Of a stretch of 64,000 bases of DNA, positions 1-7,776 are shown piece by piece. The stretch is taken from positions 4,619,501 to 4,683,500 of the forward strand of contig NZ_JACHBR010000001.1 in assembly GCF_014200435.1 (NCBI RefSeq). The letters are read 5' to 3'. The stretch comes from Sphaerisporangium krabiense (GTDB lineage Bacteria > Actinomycetota > Actinomycetes > Streptosporangiales > Streptosporangiaceae). Below the pieces are notes generated by a model. The model ran no database searches and was not told the origin of the DNA. It saw only the letters and a program-made list of their open reading frames with translations. The position numbers and the translations under genes are program-made. The number at the start of each line of letters is the position of its first letter. Positions within the stretch are counted from its first letter, which is position 1.

Positions 1-553
1 CGACCGTCGACCCGGCGGGGGTGCCGGCGAGGATGAGGTCGCCGGGCTCCAGTGTCATGAAGCGGGACAGGTCCGCGACCAGCAGGTCGAACCCGAACAG
101 CAGCTCCTCGGTGGAGGCGTCCTGGACCAGCTCACCGTTGACGTAGGTGCGCAGCCTCAGCCGGCCGGGATCGGCGTCCCGCAAAATTTCGGGCCCCACG
201 GGGGTGAAGCCGTCCTGGCCTTTGGCGCGTAGGTTGGACCCGAGGTCGGCATGTTTGAAGTCGTAGACTCCGAAGTCGTTGGCCGCGGTGTACCCGGCGA
301 CGTGCTCCAGCGCGTGCGCGGGGGAGACGCGGTGTGCCCGCTTGCCGATGACGATGGCGATCTCGCCCTCGAACGCCAGCAGCTCGCATCCCGCCGGCCG
401 CACCACCGGCCGTCCCGACCAGGACAGCGACGACGACGGCTTGAGGAAGTAGGAGGGGACGGCCGGCGTACGCCCGCGCTCGGCCGCGCGGCTGCGGTAG
501 TTGAGGTGCACCGCGATGATCTTTCCCGGTGCGAGGCCGAGCGGGTGCTCCAC
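1..553 (-). CDS. Fumarylacetoacetate hydrolase (FAH) family protein, C-terminus cut off by window edge
   Basis: The open frame runs off the left edge, leaving about 184 N-terminal residues. Motifs of the FAH / 2-hydroxyhepta-2,4-diene-1,7-dioate isomerase family are visible: FEGEIAIVIG, carrying the Glu-x-Glu metal ligands, then GYTAANDFGVYDFK and the family's late segment LEPGDLILAGTPAG just before the edge. Such enzymes isomerise, decarboxylate or hydrolyse ring-cleavage products, using Mg or Mn. The GTG start was chosen because a GAAGGGAG ribosome site lies just upstream. The gene diverges from the extradiol dioxygenase, and a candidate GntR operator sits between them, which fits a meta-cleavage pathway. 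Substrate unknown; family assignment is firm. Confidence 0.85.
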   Translation of the reverse strand, partial: MEHPLGLAPGKIIAVHLNYRSRAAERGRTPAVPSYFLKPSSSLSWSGRPVVRPAGCELLAFEGEIAIVIGKRAHRVSPAHALEHVAGYTAANDFGVYDFKHADLGSNLRAKGQDGFTPVGPEILRDADPGRLRLRTYVNGELVQDASTEELLFGFDLLVADLSRFMTLEPGDLILAGTPAGSTV

Positions 554-571
554 GGGTCTGGCTCCCTTCAA

Positions 572-583
572 ATCGTATATGAC
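572..583. promoter_or_regulatory. Candidate GntR operator 1 in the FAH/dioxygenase intergenic region
   Basis: ATCGTATATGAC matches the palindrome ATCGTATACGAT at 10 of 12 positions. It lies about 20 bases upstream of the FAH-family start on the minus strand and overlaps a plausible -10 there. Related sites occur in three other intergenic regions of the same cluster. The rest of 554-852 holds no gene that I can support. Confidence 0.55.
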
Positions 584-852
584 ATCCTGGATGATACGCG
601 GTTCTGCCACGTGGAGCTATAGACAAAGATATTTGACTTCGTACATGATTCTGGTGTGCCACAAGCCGGGGCAACCCTGTCGGCGGACGTCAGAGGCGGG
701 GCAGAGCCGTTGACGGCCGCCGGCCGGGACGGTGGGAACGCCGGAATCCGAGGGACTGTGACCGGACCTACGACATCCCCACTAGATTCCACAGACATCC
801 CCTCGGCCGCGCCACAGGCCGCGGGGGACCGGACGCACCAAGGAGGGGCCTG

Positions 853-1710
853 ATGGGCGAGCTCGTCATGGCGGCCAAGATCACGCACGTGCCTTCGATC
901 TGGCTGTCGATCCAACCTGGCAAGCACTTCGGGATCCGCAGGCCCGCCGAACTGGCTCTGACCGAGGTCGGCGAGCGCGCCCGCGAGCGCGGCGCCGACA
1001 CCTTCCTCATCGCCGACACGCACTGGATGAACAGCATCGGCTTCCACCTCAACGGCAAGGCCAGGCACCAGGGCTCCTACGTCAGCCACGAGCTGCCGCA
1101 CTTCATCCACGACCTGGAGTACGACTACCCGGGCGCCCCGGATCTCGCCGAACTCGTGCGCGAGGAGATCGTGCTCGGCGGTCAGAAGGCGCGGGTGCAC
1201 ACCTACAAGGACCTGGGCCTGGAGTACGCGACGCTGGTGCCGATGTACTTCATGAACGGCGACTCCTCGATCCACGTCCTGCCCATCGGCTGCAACATCT
1301 ACTCCACGATCGAGGAGAACCGGCGCATCGGCGAGGCGCTCATGCGGGCCATCCACCGCAGCGACCGCAAGGTGGCCTTCCTGGCGAGCGGCTCCCTGTC
1401 GCACGCCTTCCCGCCCAACGAGATCGCCGAGTCGCTGCTCGACGACGTCAGCAGCGAGATCAACCGCCAGGTCGACATGGCCGTCCTCGACATGTGGACC
1501 GAGGGCAGGGTGGGCGAGTTCCTGGAGATGCTGCCCGACTACAACAAGCGCTGCACGGGCGAGGGCGCCATGGCCGACACCGCCATGCTCTTCGGCCTGC
1601 TCGGCTGGGGCGACTACGCCGGCAAGGGCGAGCAGCTCTGCCCGTACTTCGGCAGCAGCGGCACCGGCCAGGTCGTGGTGGACTTCCCGGTGCCCGTCAC
1701 GGTCGAGTGA
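853..1710 (+). CDS. Class III (LigB-type) extradiol ring-cleavage dioxygenase, homoprotocatechuate 2,3-dioxygenase-like
   Basis: 285 residues, the usual length for HpaD-type class III extradiol dioxygenases, which use Fe(II) to open catecholic rings in the cytoplasm. Supporting features are an N-terminal THVPSIW segment holding a candidate iron-ligand His, ADTHWMNS with a further His, and ASGSLSHAFP, the family's catalytic His region. The C-terminal half includes the MADTAMLFGLLGW segment typical of the fold. An AAGGAGG ribosome site 6 bases upstream fixes the ATG. The gene diverges from the FAH-family gene and is followed by an alpha/beta hydrolase, the usual trio of a meta-cleavage pathway. 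The actual catechol substrate cannot be read from the sequence. Confidence 0.85.
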   Translation: MGELVMAAKITHVPSIWLSIQPGKHFGIRRPAELALTEVGERARERGADTFLIADTHWMNSIGFHLNGKARHQGSYVSHELPHFIHDLEYDYPGAPDLAELVREEIVLGGQKARVHTYKDLGLEYATLVPMYFMNGDSSIHVLPIGCNIYSTIEENRRIGEALMRAIHRSDRKVAFLASGSLSHAFPPNEIAESLLDDVSSEINRQVDMAVLDMWTEGRVGEFLEMLPDYNKRCTGEGAMADTAMLFGLLGWGDYAGKGEQLCPYFGSSGTGQVVVDFPVPVTVE

Positions 1711-1748
1711 CCGGGGCACGCCCTCGCGGGTGATCACGACGGGTGCAG

Positions 1749-1771
1749 TACGATAAGAAATCGTATGCGAA
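1749..1771. promoter_or_regulatory. Candidate GntR operator 2 upstream of the alpha/beta hydrolase
   Basis: Contains TACGAT, five bases, then ATCGTA: a perfect inverted repeat at 1749-1765. Within it ATCGTATGCGAA (1760-1771) matches ATCGTATACGAT at 10 of 12 positions. It sits between the dioxygenase stop and the hydrolase start, so it may control a second promoter for the hydrolase and the GntR gene. Confidence 0.55.
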
Positions 1772-1797
1772 AAGATCGGCCGAGGAGCTAGCCACCG

Positions 1798-2547
1798 ATG
1801 CACGACCGTCCCGCACTGGCCTATCGCCTCTTCCCCCCGGACACCGATGACGGCCGCGCGGCGGGCTCGCCGCCGGTGCTCCTGCTGCACGGCTTCGCCT
1901 CCGACGGCGAGAGCGACTGGGTGGCGCCGGGCACCGTGGCGGCGCTGACGGCCGCGGGCCGCACGGTGATCCTTCCCGACCTGCGCGGCCATGGCGCGAG
2001 CCCGGCGCCGGCGAGCGGGGCCGAGACCACCGCGGCGGCGCAGGCCGCCGATCTGCTGGCCGTGCTCGACGGCGCGGGCGCCGGCACGTTCGACGTCGCC
2101 GGCTACTCGCTCGGCGCCCGGCTCGCCTGGGAGCTCGCCGACACCGTCCCCGGGCGGGTGCGCCGCGCCGTGCTCGGCGGGCTCGCCCCGATGGAGCCGT
2201 TCACCGGCGTGGACGTCGCGGCCCTGCACGGCGCGGTCGACGGGGGCGCGGAGCCCGCCGACCCGATGACGGGCATGATCGCCGGCATGGTCCGCTCCAA
2301 GGGCGAGCGGGCCAAGGCCCTGGCGTTCGTCGTGGAAGGACTGCACGACTCGCCCTTCGATCCCAAGGCGTGGGCCGGCCCGACGCCGCCGGTCTTCGTG
2401 AGAGGCGAAGACGACGTGATGACGAACGGGATCGAGCGTATCGTCGGAGTCGTCGGAGGAGAGCTGATCGTCGTCCCCGGTGACCACTTCCAGGCCCTCG
2501 CGGGAGCCGAGTTCCGCGGCATTGTCGTGAGAGCCTTGGGTGAGTGA
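1798..2547 (+). CDS. Alpha/beta hydrolase, candidate meta-cleavage product hydrolase
   Basis: 249 residues with the alpha/beta-hydrolase signature: oxyanion loop LLLHGFASDG near residue 28, nucleophile elbow GYSLGA at 102-107 (Ser104), an acidic residue in VRGEDD and the catalytic His in PGDHFQ near the C-terminus. Members of this fold hydrolyse C-C or ester bonds. Position after a ring-cleavage dioxygenase suggests hydrolysis of the ring-opened product, but an esterase is equally possible from sequence. It has its own upstream candidate operator, and its stop overlaps an alternative GTG of the GntR gene, so the two are probably co-transcribed. Confidence 0.8.
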   Translation: MHDRPALAYRLFPPDTDDGRAAGSPPVLLLHGFASDGESDWVAPGTVAALTAAGRTVILPDLRGHGASPAPASGAETTAAAQAADLLAVLDGAGAGTFDVAGYSLGARLAWELADTVPGRVRRAVLGGLAPMEPFTGVDVAALHGAVDGGAEPADPMTGMIAGMVRSKGERAKALAFVVEGLHDSPFDPKAWAGPTPPVFVRGEDDVMTNGIERIVGVVGGELIVVPGDHFQALAGAEFRGIVVRALGE

Positions 2548-2605
2548 CCGTCAGGGCCGTGGTCCTCGGCGTGGACATCAGCTGCTGGCCAGTAAGGGGA
2601 CGCCT

Positions 2606-3298
2606 GTGAGAGCCGGGAAGAAGGCCGGAGCCGTGAAGGAGTCGAAGGCGGAGCTCAGTTACGAGCTGCTTCGGTCACGGATCCTCGACGGCACCTACGG
2701 GCCCGGATACCGGCTGGTGATGGACCAGCTCGCCCGCGAGACCGGCGTCAGCACCATCCCGCTGCGCGAGGCCGTGCGCCGGCTGCAGTCGGAGGGCCTG
2801 GTCGAGGTCGTGCGCAACATCGGCGCCCGCGTGGCCGCCTTCGACGCCGCGCAGGTCGAGCACACGCTCAACATCCTCGCCCGGCTGGAGGGCTACGCCA
2901 CCGCGATCTCCGCGCCGCTGATGAAGCCCCGGCACATCGAGGCGTCCCGCGAGATCAACCTGCGCATGGCCGCGGCGCTGGAGGAGTTCGACCCGGCCTC
3001 CTTCACGGCGCTGAACCGCCAGTTCCACTTCTCCATCTACGAGCACTGCCCGGACAACCACCTGTGCGTGCTGCTGGAGTCGCAGTGGGCCCGGCTGGAC
3101 CACATGCGGCGCTCGACGTTCACCTACGTCCCGGGGCGCGCCCGCCGCTCGGTCGCCGAGCACGACCACATGCTCGACCTCATCGCGATGGGCGCCGAAG
3201 CCGTGGAGATCGAGCGGGTGGCCTGCGCCCACAAGATCGCGACCGCGGACGCGCTGCACAACGCGCACGTCACGCCCCAGCAGCCCGCCGCCCGCTGA
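2606..3298 (+). CDS. GntR-family transcriptional regulator, FadR/FCD subfamily
   Basis: About 230 residues. The N-terminal winged helix (roughly 15-75) has the GntR pattern SYELLRSRILDGTYGPGYRL, then LARETGVSTIPLREAVRRL. The C-terminal part is an all-helical FCD ligand-binding domain with His residues in FHFSIYEH and AEHDHMLD that can form its metal site. FCD regulators are usually repressors released by a catabolic intermediate. The GTG at 2606 is preferred because AAGGGGA lies 5 bases upstream; a GTG at 2540, overlapping the hydrolase stop, would add 22 residues without homology to the domain. Four ATCGTATACGAT-like sites in this cluster are its likely targets; that link is inferred. Confidence 0.88.
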   Translation: MRAGKKAGAVKESKAELSYELLRSRILDGTYGPGYRLVMDQLARETGVSTIPLREAVRRLQSEGLVEVVRNIGARVAAFDAAQVEHTLNILARLEGYATAISAPLMKPRHIEASREINLRMAAALEEFDPASFTALNRQFHFSIYEHCPDNHLCVLLESQWARLDHMRRSTFTYVPGRARRSVAEHDHMLDLIAMGAEAVEIERVACAHKIATADALHNAHVTPQQPAAR

Positions 3299-3353
3299 GC
3301 CCGGCCGGACCGGCACCCGATCGGTCCCGGATCCGCGTCGGCCCGGAACGCCA

Positions 3354-3388
3354 CGAGCCCGGCACGCCCCCTCGGTGTGCCGGGCTCG
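3354..3388. terminator. Hairpin terminator between convergent GntR and SDR genes
   Basis: A perfect 12-base inverted repeat (CGAGCCCGGCAC / GTGCCGGGCTCG) with an 11-base loop lies between two converging genes. There is no long T tract, as is common in actinomycetes. Confidence 0.65.
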
Positions 3389-3409
3389 ACGCTTTCGCGC
3401 GGCGGGCGC

Positions 3410-4150
3410 TCACATCAGCAACTGGCCGCCGTCCACCTGGACCACCGCTCCGGTGATGTGGCCGGCCGAGGGGGAGGCGAGGAAGAGCACCAGCGGAGAG
3501 ATGTCGCCGGTGGTGGCGATCTTCCGCAGCGGGATGCGCGACTCCCACGCCGCGCGGGCCTCGGCGTTGTCCGCCAGGCCCGCGGTCATCGGGGTGATCA
3601 CCGGGCCGGGCGCCACGCCGTTCACCCGGATGCCGTGCCCGGCGAGCTCGATCGCCGCCGTGCGGGTGAGGGCGTCCACGCCCGCCTTGGTCGCCTCGTA
3701 GTGGCCGAGGCCGGGGGTGGGTTGGCGCGCGCCGATCGAGCTGATGTTGACGACGCAGCCGCCCGCGCCCGCCTTGATCATCTGGTTGGCGACGGCCTGG
3801 GTGACGAGGAAGGTGCCCCGCATGTTCACGGCCATGACCCGGTCGAAGATCTCGACGGGCAGGTCGGTGAGCGGGCCGCCGCCGGCGACGATGCCCGCGT
3901 TGTTGACGAGGACCTCGACGGGCCCGAGCCGCTCGGCCACCAGCTCGACGCCGGCGGCGACCGACTCGGGGTCGGTGATGTCCACCGTGACCGGCAGGGC
4001 GCCGAGCTCCGCGGCGACGGCGCCGGCCGCGGCCTCGTCGATGTCCACGACGGCGACCCGGTCGCCGTTCTCGGCGAACGCCTGCGCGACGGCACGGCCG
4101 ATGCCGCTCGCCGCGCCGGTCACCAGGACGACACGACCGGCCGCGGTCAC
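3410..4150 (-). CDS. Short-chain dehydrogenase/reductase (SDR)
   Basis: 246 residues, the classical SDR length. The cofactor motif TGAASGIGRAV, the NNAGI motif, a catalytic Ser in VVNISSIG and the YxxxK pair in YEATKAG are all present, so it should be an active NAD(P)-dependent oxidoreductase. The GTG start at 4150 overlaps the preceding methyltransferase stop by 4 bases (GTGA) and has GGAGG just upstream, which excludes the longer upstream extension. It is co-transcribed with the methyltransferase-like gene. The substrate is probably a hydroxyl or keto intermediate of the cluster's pathway. Confidence 0.88.
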   Translation of the reverse strand: MTAAGRVVLVTGAASGIGRAVAQAFAENGDRVAVVDIDEAAAGAVAAELGALPVTVDITDPESVAAGVELVAERLGPVEVLVNNAGIVAGGGPLTDLPVEIFDRVMAVNMRGTFLVTQAVANQMIKAGAGGCVVNISSIGARQPTPGLGHYEATKAGVDALTRTAAIELAGHGIRVNGVAPGPVITPMTAGLADNAEARAAWESRIPLRKIATTGDISPLVLFLASPSAGHITGAVVQVDGGQLLM

Positions 4151-5148
4151 CGGGCCTCCGCGATGATGATGCGCGGGCTGGCCGTGAGGGTACGCGTCTC
4201 GACCGGGTGCCATCCCGCTTCGGTGAGCCATGCGCGCACTTCGGCCTCCGGATAGACGATCGTGCCGTCGATCACAAGGTATTCGCCGGCGTGCAGCGCG
4301 TCGAGGGGACGCTGGTGCTCGTCGTCGTCGAGGAAGAAGTCGAGCAGGATGAGCGTGGCGCCGGGCGCGGCGGCCTCCCGGGCCTTACGGATGATCACGC
4401 GGTTCTCCGCCACGTCGTGGCGGTGCGCGACGTGCTCGAGGAGCACCAGGTCGAAGCCCGTGGGAAGCTCGCCGGTCAGCGGGTCGCCGGTGATGACCTC
4501 GGTGCGGTCGCCGAGGCCGGCGCCGTCGAGGAACTCCTTGGCGAACCCGGTCATGTGCTCGGTGGAGTAGAAGGTGCCGTGCAGGCCGGGGTTCGGGCCG
4601 AGGGCCTCGGCGAGGAACGCGCCGGACAGGCCGTCCAGGTCCAGCACCCGCTGGTGGCGCGAGAAGTCGTACGCCTGGGCGAGCATCTTGGCGTGCAGCG
4701 CGTTGTAGGTCATGACGCCGGTCATGAACGTTCCAAGCCGCTCGCCGCCGAGGTCGAGAGGGGCCGGCTTGGCGGTGCGCGTCGTCTCGCCGAAGCCGAG
4801 CCAGTGCCCGTAGCTGATGGCGTCGAGGAAGCCGAGGAAGGGGCGCAGGTCGACGTCGCCGCCGCCACCGGACAGGTAACGGGCGGTGGCCGGCGAGTTG
4901 GCGTACACCCCGTCGGTGCGGGTCACCAGGTCGAGGCTCGCCATGGTGTCGCCGAGGATGCGCGCGGTGCGCTCGGGCAGCCCGGTGCGGGCGGAGATCT
5001 CGGCCACGGTCGCCGGACCTTCGGCGAGGGCGGCGAACAGGCCGGCTTCGCTGGCCGCGAAGAGCTGCTTGGCGGCCATGTAGCCGACGGCCACGTCCAC
5101 GATCCTGGAAGGACCGTCCGGCGCGGGGATGTCGGAGTGGGGCGGCAT
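4147..5148 (-). CDS. SAM-dependent O-methyltransferase-like protein (family 2 fold) with degenerate cofactor motif
   Basis: 333 residues with the architecture of plant-like and actinomycete O-methyltransferase family 2: an N-terminal winged-helix dimerisation region (AAKQLFAASEAGLFAAL, then AEISARTGLPERTARIL) and a C-terminal Rossmann domain. The SAM loop that normally reads like VLDVGGGSG is VLDLDGLSG, so two of three glycines are lost. The post-motif segment FDLVLLEHVAHRHD replaces the usual family pattern around the catalytic His. It may still bind SAM, or act as a decarboxylase or hydroxylase like some relatives. Cotranscribed with the SDR; divergent from the aldo/keto reductase with a candidate operator between. 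Confidence 0.75.
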   Translation of the reverse strand: MPPHSDIPAPDGPSRIVDVAVGYMAAKQLFAASEAGLFAALAEGPATVAEISARTGLPERTARILGDTMASLDLVTRTDGVYANSPATARYLSGGGGDVDLRPFLGFLDAISYGHWLGFGETTRTAKPAPLDLGGERLGTFMTGVMTYNALHAKMLAQAYDFSRHQRVLDLDGLSGAFLAEALGPNPGLHGTFYSTEHMTGFAKEFLDGAGLGDRTEVITGDPLTGELPTGFDLVLLEHVAHRHDVAENRVIIRKAREAAAPGATLILLDFFLDDDEHQRPLDALHAGEYLVIDGTIVYPEAEVRAWLTEAGWHPVETRTLTASPRIIIAEAR

Positions 5149-5183
5149 GAACTCAACTCCCTAGATGCTAAACAATATTCGGA

Positions 5184-5195
5184 ATGCTATACGAT
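5184..5195. promoter_or_regulatory. Candidate GntR operator 3 between the divergent methyltransferase and aldo/keto reductase genes
   Basis: On the minus strand this reads ATCGTATAGCAT, 10 of 12 matches to ATCGTATACGAT. It lies in an AT-richer stretch (5160-5200), 36 bases from the methyltransferase start and about 50 bases from the reductase start, so it could act on both promoters. Confidence 0.55.
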
Positions 5196-5245
5196 TCACC
5201 TCTCGGCGACCAGAGGTCGCGCGCGTCGGTCATCGGAGGTGCACG

Positions 5246-6235
5246 ATGGAGTTCACAGGTCCAGTCCCCAGGCGCAGCCTCGGCCCCGAGGGTCCGCAGA
5301 TCCCCGTCTTCGGGCTCGGATCCTGGAACACCTGGGACCGCATGGAGCGCGGTGACGCCGCCACGCTGATCAGGCGTGCCGTCGACCTGGGCGTCAACCT
5401 CTTCGACGTGGCGCACTACAACTTCGGCCCGCACGCCGAGGACGCCGTCACCGACCTGCTCTTCAACAGGGCGGTCAGGGACGCGGGACTCGCCCGGGAA
5501 GACTACCTGCTGTGCGGCAAGCTCTGGCTCTGGGACTACCCGAAGACCTCCTTCGCCGAGCAGATCCAGGTGTCCCTCGCCCGCGCCGGGGTCGAGCGCG
5601 CCGACTTCGTGGTGGCCGGTGACTTCTTCGGCGACCTGGACATCCGCGCGGTGGTGACCGACGCCACCGAGCTCGTGCGCGCGGGGTGGTTCGGGGCCTG
5701 GGGCGTCAACAACTGGTCGGCGGCCGACCTGCGGCTCGCCCGCGACTTCGCCGCCGCCGAGGGGCTGGTGCCGCCGACCTTCGCCCAGCTCAAGTACAGC
5801 CTGGCCCGGCGCTCGGTGCCCGAGGGCGAGCCGTACGGGCGCATGTTCGCCGAAGGGCTGGCCCTGCAGGCGTCCGACGTCTTCGAGGGCGGCATCCTCG
5901 TCGGCAAGCTGAACCCCCAGCGCAAGATCGGCGCGGACCCGGGCGGCATCCGCGAGCGCATCCGCGACTCCTACCCCGAGGTCCAGCGGGTGGCCGAGAG
6001 GTTCGGCGCCACCCCGGCGCAGCTCGCCATCGCCTACACCCTCACCCACCCCGCCACGGTCAACGTGCTGTTCGGCGTGAGCGGGCTCGCGCAGCTCCAG
6101 GACAACCTCGGCGCGCTGGAGCTGCTCGAACGGCACGGCGACGAGCTGCGCGCGGCGGTCGCGGACCTGTGGATCGACAAGGACGTCGTGCGCCCCGACG
6201 CCTCGTGGGGAACCGACGCCCCCGAGCGCTCCTGA
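5246..6235 (+). CDS. Aldo/keto-reductase-fold protein with non-canonical tetrad (paralog 1)
   Basis: 329 residues of the aldo/keto reductase TIM-barrel family: VFGLGSW near the N-terminus, NLFDVAHY, the Lys of GKLWLW and the GVNNWSAADL strand. The canonical Asp-Tyr-Lys-His tetrad is altered. Asp54 and Tyr58 are four apart rather than five, and the position of the catalytic His after VVAGD carries no His. It is closely similar in layout to the gene at 14524, which deviates in the same way. The ATG at 5246 has GGAGG upstream; a possible earlier TTG at 5165 would overlap the operator. Probably NADP-dependent, substrate unknown. Confidence 0.78.
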   Translation: MEFTGPVPRRSLGPEGPQIPVFGLGSWNTWDRMERGDAATLIRRAVDLGVNLFDVAHYNFGPHAEDAVTDLLFNRAVRDAGLAREDYLLCGKLWLWDYPKTSFAEQIQVSLARAGVERADFVVAGDFFGDLDIRAVVTDATELVRAGWFGAWGVNNWSAADLRLARDFAAAEGLVPPTFAQLKYSLARRSVPEGEPYGRMFAEGLALQASDVFEGGILVGKLNPQRKIGADPGGIRERIRDSYPEVQRVAERFGATPAQLAIAYTLTHPATVNVLFGVSGLAQLQDNLGALELLERHGDELRAAVADLWIDKDVVRPDASWGTDAPERS

Positions 6236-6240
6236 GGCTC

Positions 6241-6278
6241 GCACCGGCCGGCGCCTGCCCTGAGCCGCCGGCCGGTGC
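6241..6278. terminator. Bidirectional hairpin terminator
   Basis: Perfect 13-base arms (GCACCGGCCGGCG / CGCCGGCCGGTGC) with a 12-base loop sit between the converging aldo/keto reductase and amidohydrolase genes. Confidence 0.7.
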
Positions 6279-6281
6279 GCA

Positions 6282-7664
6282 TCAAATCTCGTGGACGACG
6301 CGGCCGTCGACCATCGTCAGGCTCACGGGCACCTTCGGCAGCGCGTCCGGCTCGGTCGCCAGCAGGTCGCCGTCCAGGACGCACAGGTCGGCGACCTTGC
6401 CCGGCTCCAGCGAGCCCTTCCAGGACTCGTCCCCGTCCTGCCAGGCCGGGACGATCGTGTAGGCACGCAGGGCCTCGGCGACCGTCAGGCGCTGCTCCTC
6501 CCCGCACACGCCGCCGTCGAGGCCGCGCCGGGTCACCGCCGCGGCCAGCCCCGCCCGCCAGTCGGGGGTCAGGACGGGCGCGTCGGAGCTCAGGCAGAGC
6601 CGCACCCCCGCGGTGAGCGCGTCCCGCGTCGGCCAGGTGATCGGCATGACGGCGTCGCCGACCGCGCCGCGCATCATCTCGCCGGTGAAGACCGCGATCC
6701 CGGCCTGGGTGTTCAGGCCGACGCCGGCCGCGGCCATCGTGGCCAGCGTCCCGGGCGCGAGCAGGTCGCCGTGGATGATGTAGTGGCGCGCGTCGCGCCC
6801 GTCGCGGGCCAGGGCGTCGGCCATCATGCGCGCGACCGTCCTGGTCGTGCGGCTGCCGGTGGCGTGCACCCCGATCTGGTGCCCGGCCGCGTGCGCGGCG
6901 TCGATCATCTCCCGCAGCGCCGCCTCGCGGCCGGCCTCGGAGTCGCCGTCGACCAGCAGGCCGCCGTAGGAGCCGTCGGTGTAGGGATCGTCGACCCAGG
7001 CGTTGCGCATCGGGGGGATGCCGTCGGCGAAGATCTTCACGCCCGCGACCCGGAACCGGCCCGGCACGGGGGCGGGCGGGGTGAAGTCGCGCAGGCCGCC
7101 GAGGACGTCCTGGAGGGAACTGCGCCCGTCGAGCTCGCCGAACAGCATGAGCGCGGTGACGCGCGCGGTGAGCCTGCCCTCGGCGGCCAGTTCGGCGTAG
7201 TCGCGCAGGGCCTCGGAGCCGAAGCACCCGCTCGGGCCGGTGTCCTCGCCGGGGCCGAGCCCGGGCTCGGTGTAGCTGGTGACGCCGAGCGTCGCCAGCA
7301 GTTCGGCCGTCCGCAGGATGGCGCGGCGCCGGTCCTCGCGCGTCTTCAGGGGGGCGGGGGGCTCGCCGCCGCCGGCCGCCATCTGCTCCATGAGGAGGGA
7401 CGGCCACATCTGGCCGAGCCAGACGCCGTGGAGGTGGGAGTCGTTGATGCCGGGGAGCACCGAACGCCCCTCCAGGGGGATGACCCGGGTGCCCGGTCCG
7501 ATCAACGGCGCGACCTGCTCGGCGGTGCCGGTCCTCGCGATCCGCCCGCCGGTCACGGCGATCGCGTCGACCACGCGGTCCGCGGCGTCGACGGTGTGGA
7601 CCGCGCCGCCGGTCAAGACCAGGTCGGCGGTCCCGGCCAGGTACTCCGATTCGTTAGCCAACAT
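6282..7664 (-). CDS. Amidohydrolase of the YtcJ-like family
   Basis: 460 residues. Hallmarks of the metal-dependent amidohydrolase superfamily are present in order: GRSVLPGINDSHLHG with the HxH motif, GVKIFADG with a candidate carbamylated Lys, GVHATGS, IIHGDL and SSDAPV with the metal-binding Asp. The C-terminal beta-sandwich region ends with GSLEPGKVADLCVLDGD. The overall plan is that of YtcJ-like enzymes. The ATG at 7664 was chosen because upstream residues in the frame are unlike the family and run through the candidate operator. It is divergent from the HSL-type hydrolase and may deacylate or open an amide or ester substrate of the pathway. Confidence 0.83.
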   Translation of the reverse strand: MLANESEYLAGTADLVLTGGAVHTVDAADRVVDAIAVTGGRIARTGTAEQVAPLIGPGTRVIPLEGRSVLPGINDSHLHGVWLGQMWPSLLMEQMAAGGGEPPAPLKTREDRRRAILRTAELLATLGVTSYTEPGLGPGEDTGPSGCFGSEALRDYAELAAEGRLTARVTALMLFGELDGRSSLQDVLGGLRDFTPPAPVPGRFRVAGVKIFADGIPPMRNAWVDDPYTDGSYGGLLVDGDSEAGREAALREMIDAAHAAGHQIGVHATGSRTTRTVARMMADALARDGRDARHYIIHGDLLAPGTLATMAAAGVGLNTQAGIAVFTGEMMRGAVGDAVMPITWPTRDALTAGVRLCLSSDAPVLTPDWRAGLAAAVTRRGLDGGVCGEEQRLTVAEALRAYTIVPAWQDGDESWKGSLEPGKVADLCVLDGDLLATEPDALPKVPVSLTMVDGRVVHEI

Positions 7665-7713
7665 TTCACCATCGCTCTGGACACGTGATTTCGTCGCGAA
7701 TAACGTACATGGA

Positions 7714-7725
7714 ATCGGATACGAT
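7714..7725. promoter_or_regulatory. Candidate GntR operator 4 between divergent amidohydrolase and hydrolase/transport operon
   Basis: On the minus strand it reads ATCGTATCCGAT, 11 of 12 matches to ATCGTATACGAT, the best site of the four. It lies about 50 bases from each flanking start. The plus-strand operon beyond it includes the Liv-type importer, so this site may tie uptake to the same regulator. Confidence 0.6.
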
Positions 7726-7776
7726 TTGTGAGTGCCTGAACGATGAGGGAGGGCACCCGGGCTCCCGGAGGTAACG

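Noticed and set aside
132-674. 180-codon frame at the left edge as the real product
   Set aside because: Another minus-strand frame in the same place gives a clear FAH-family sequence with a proper GTG start and ribosome site.
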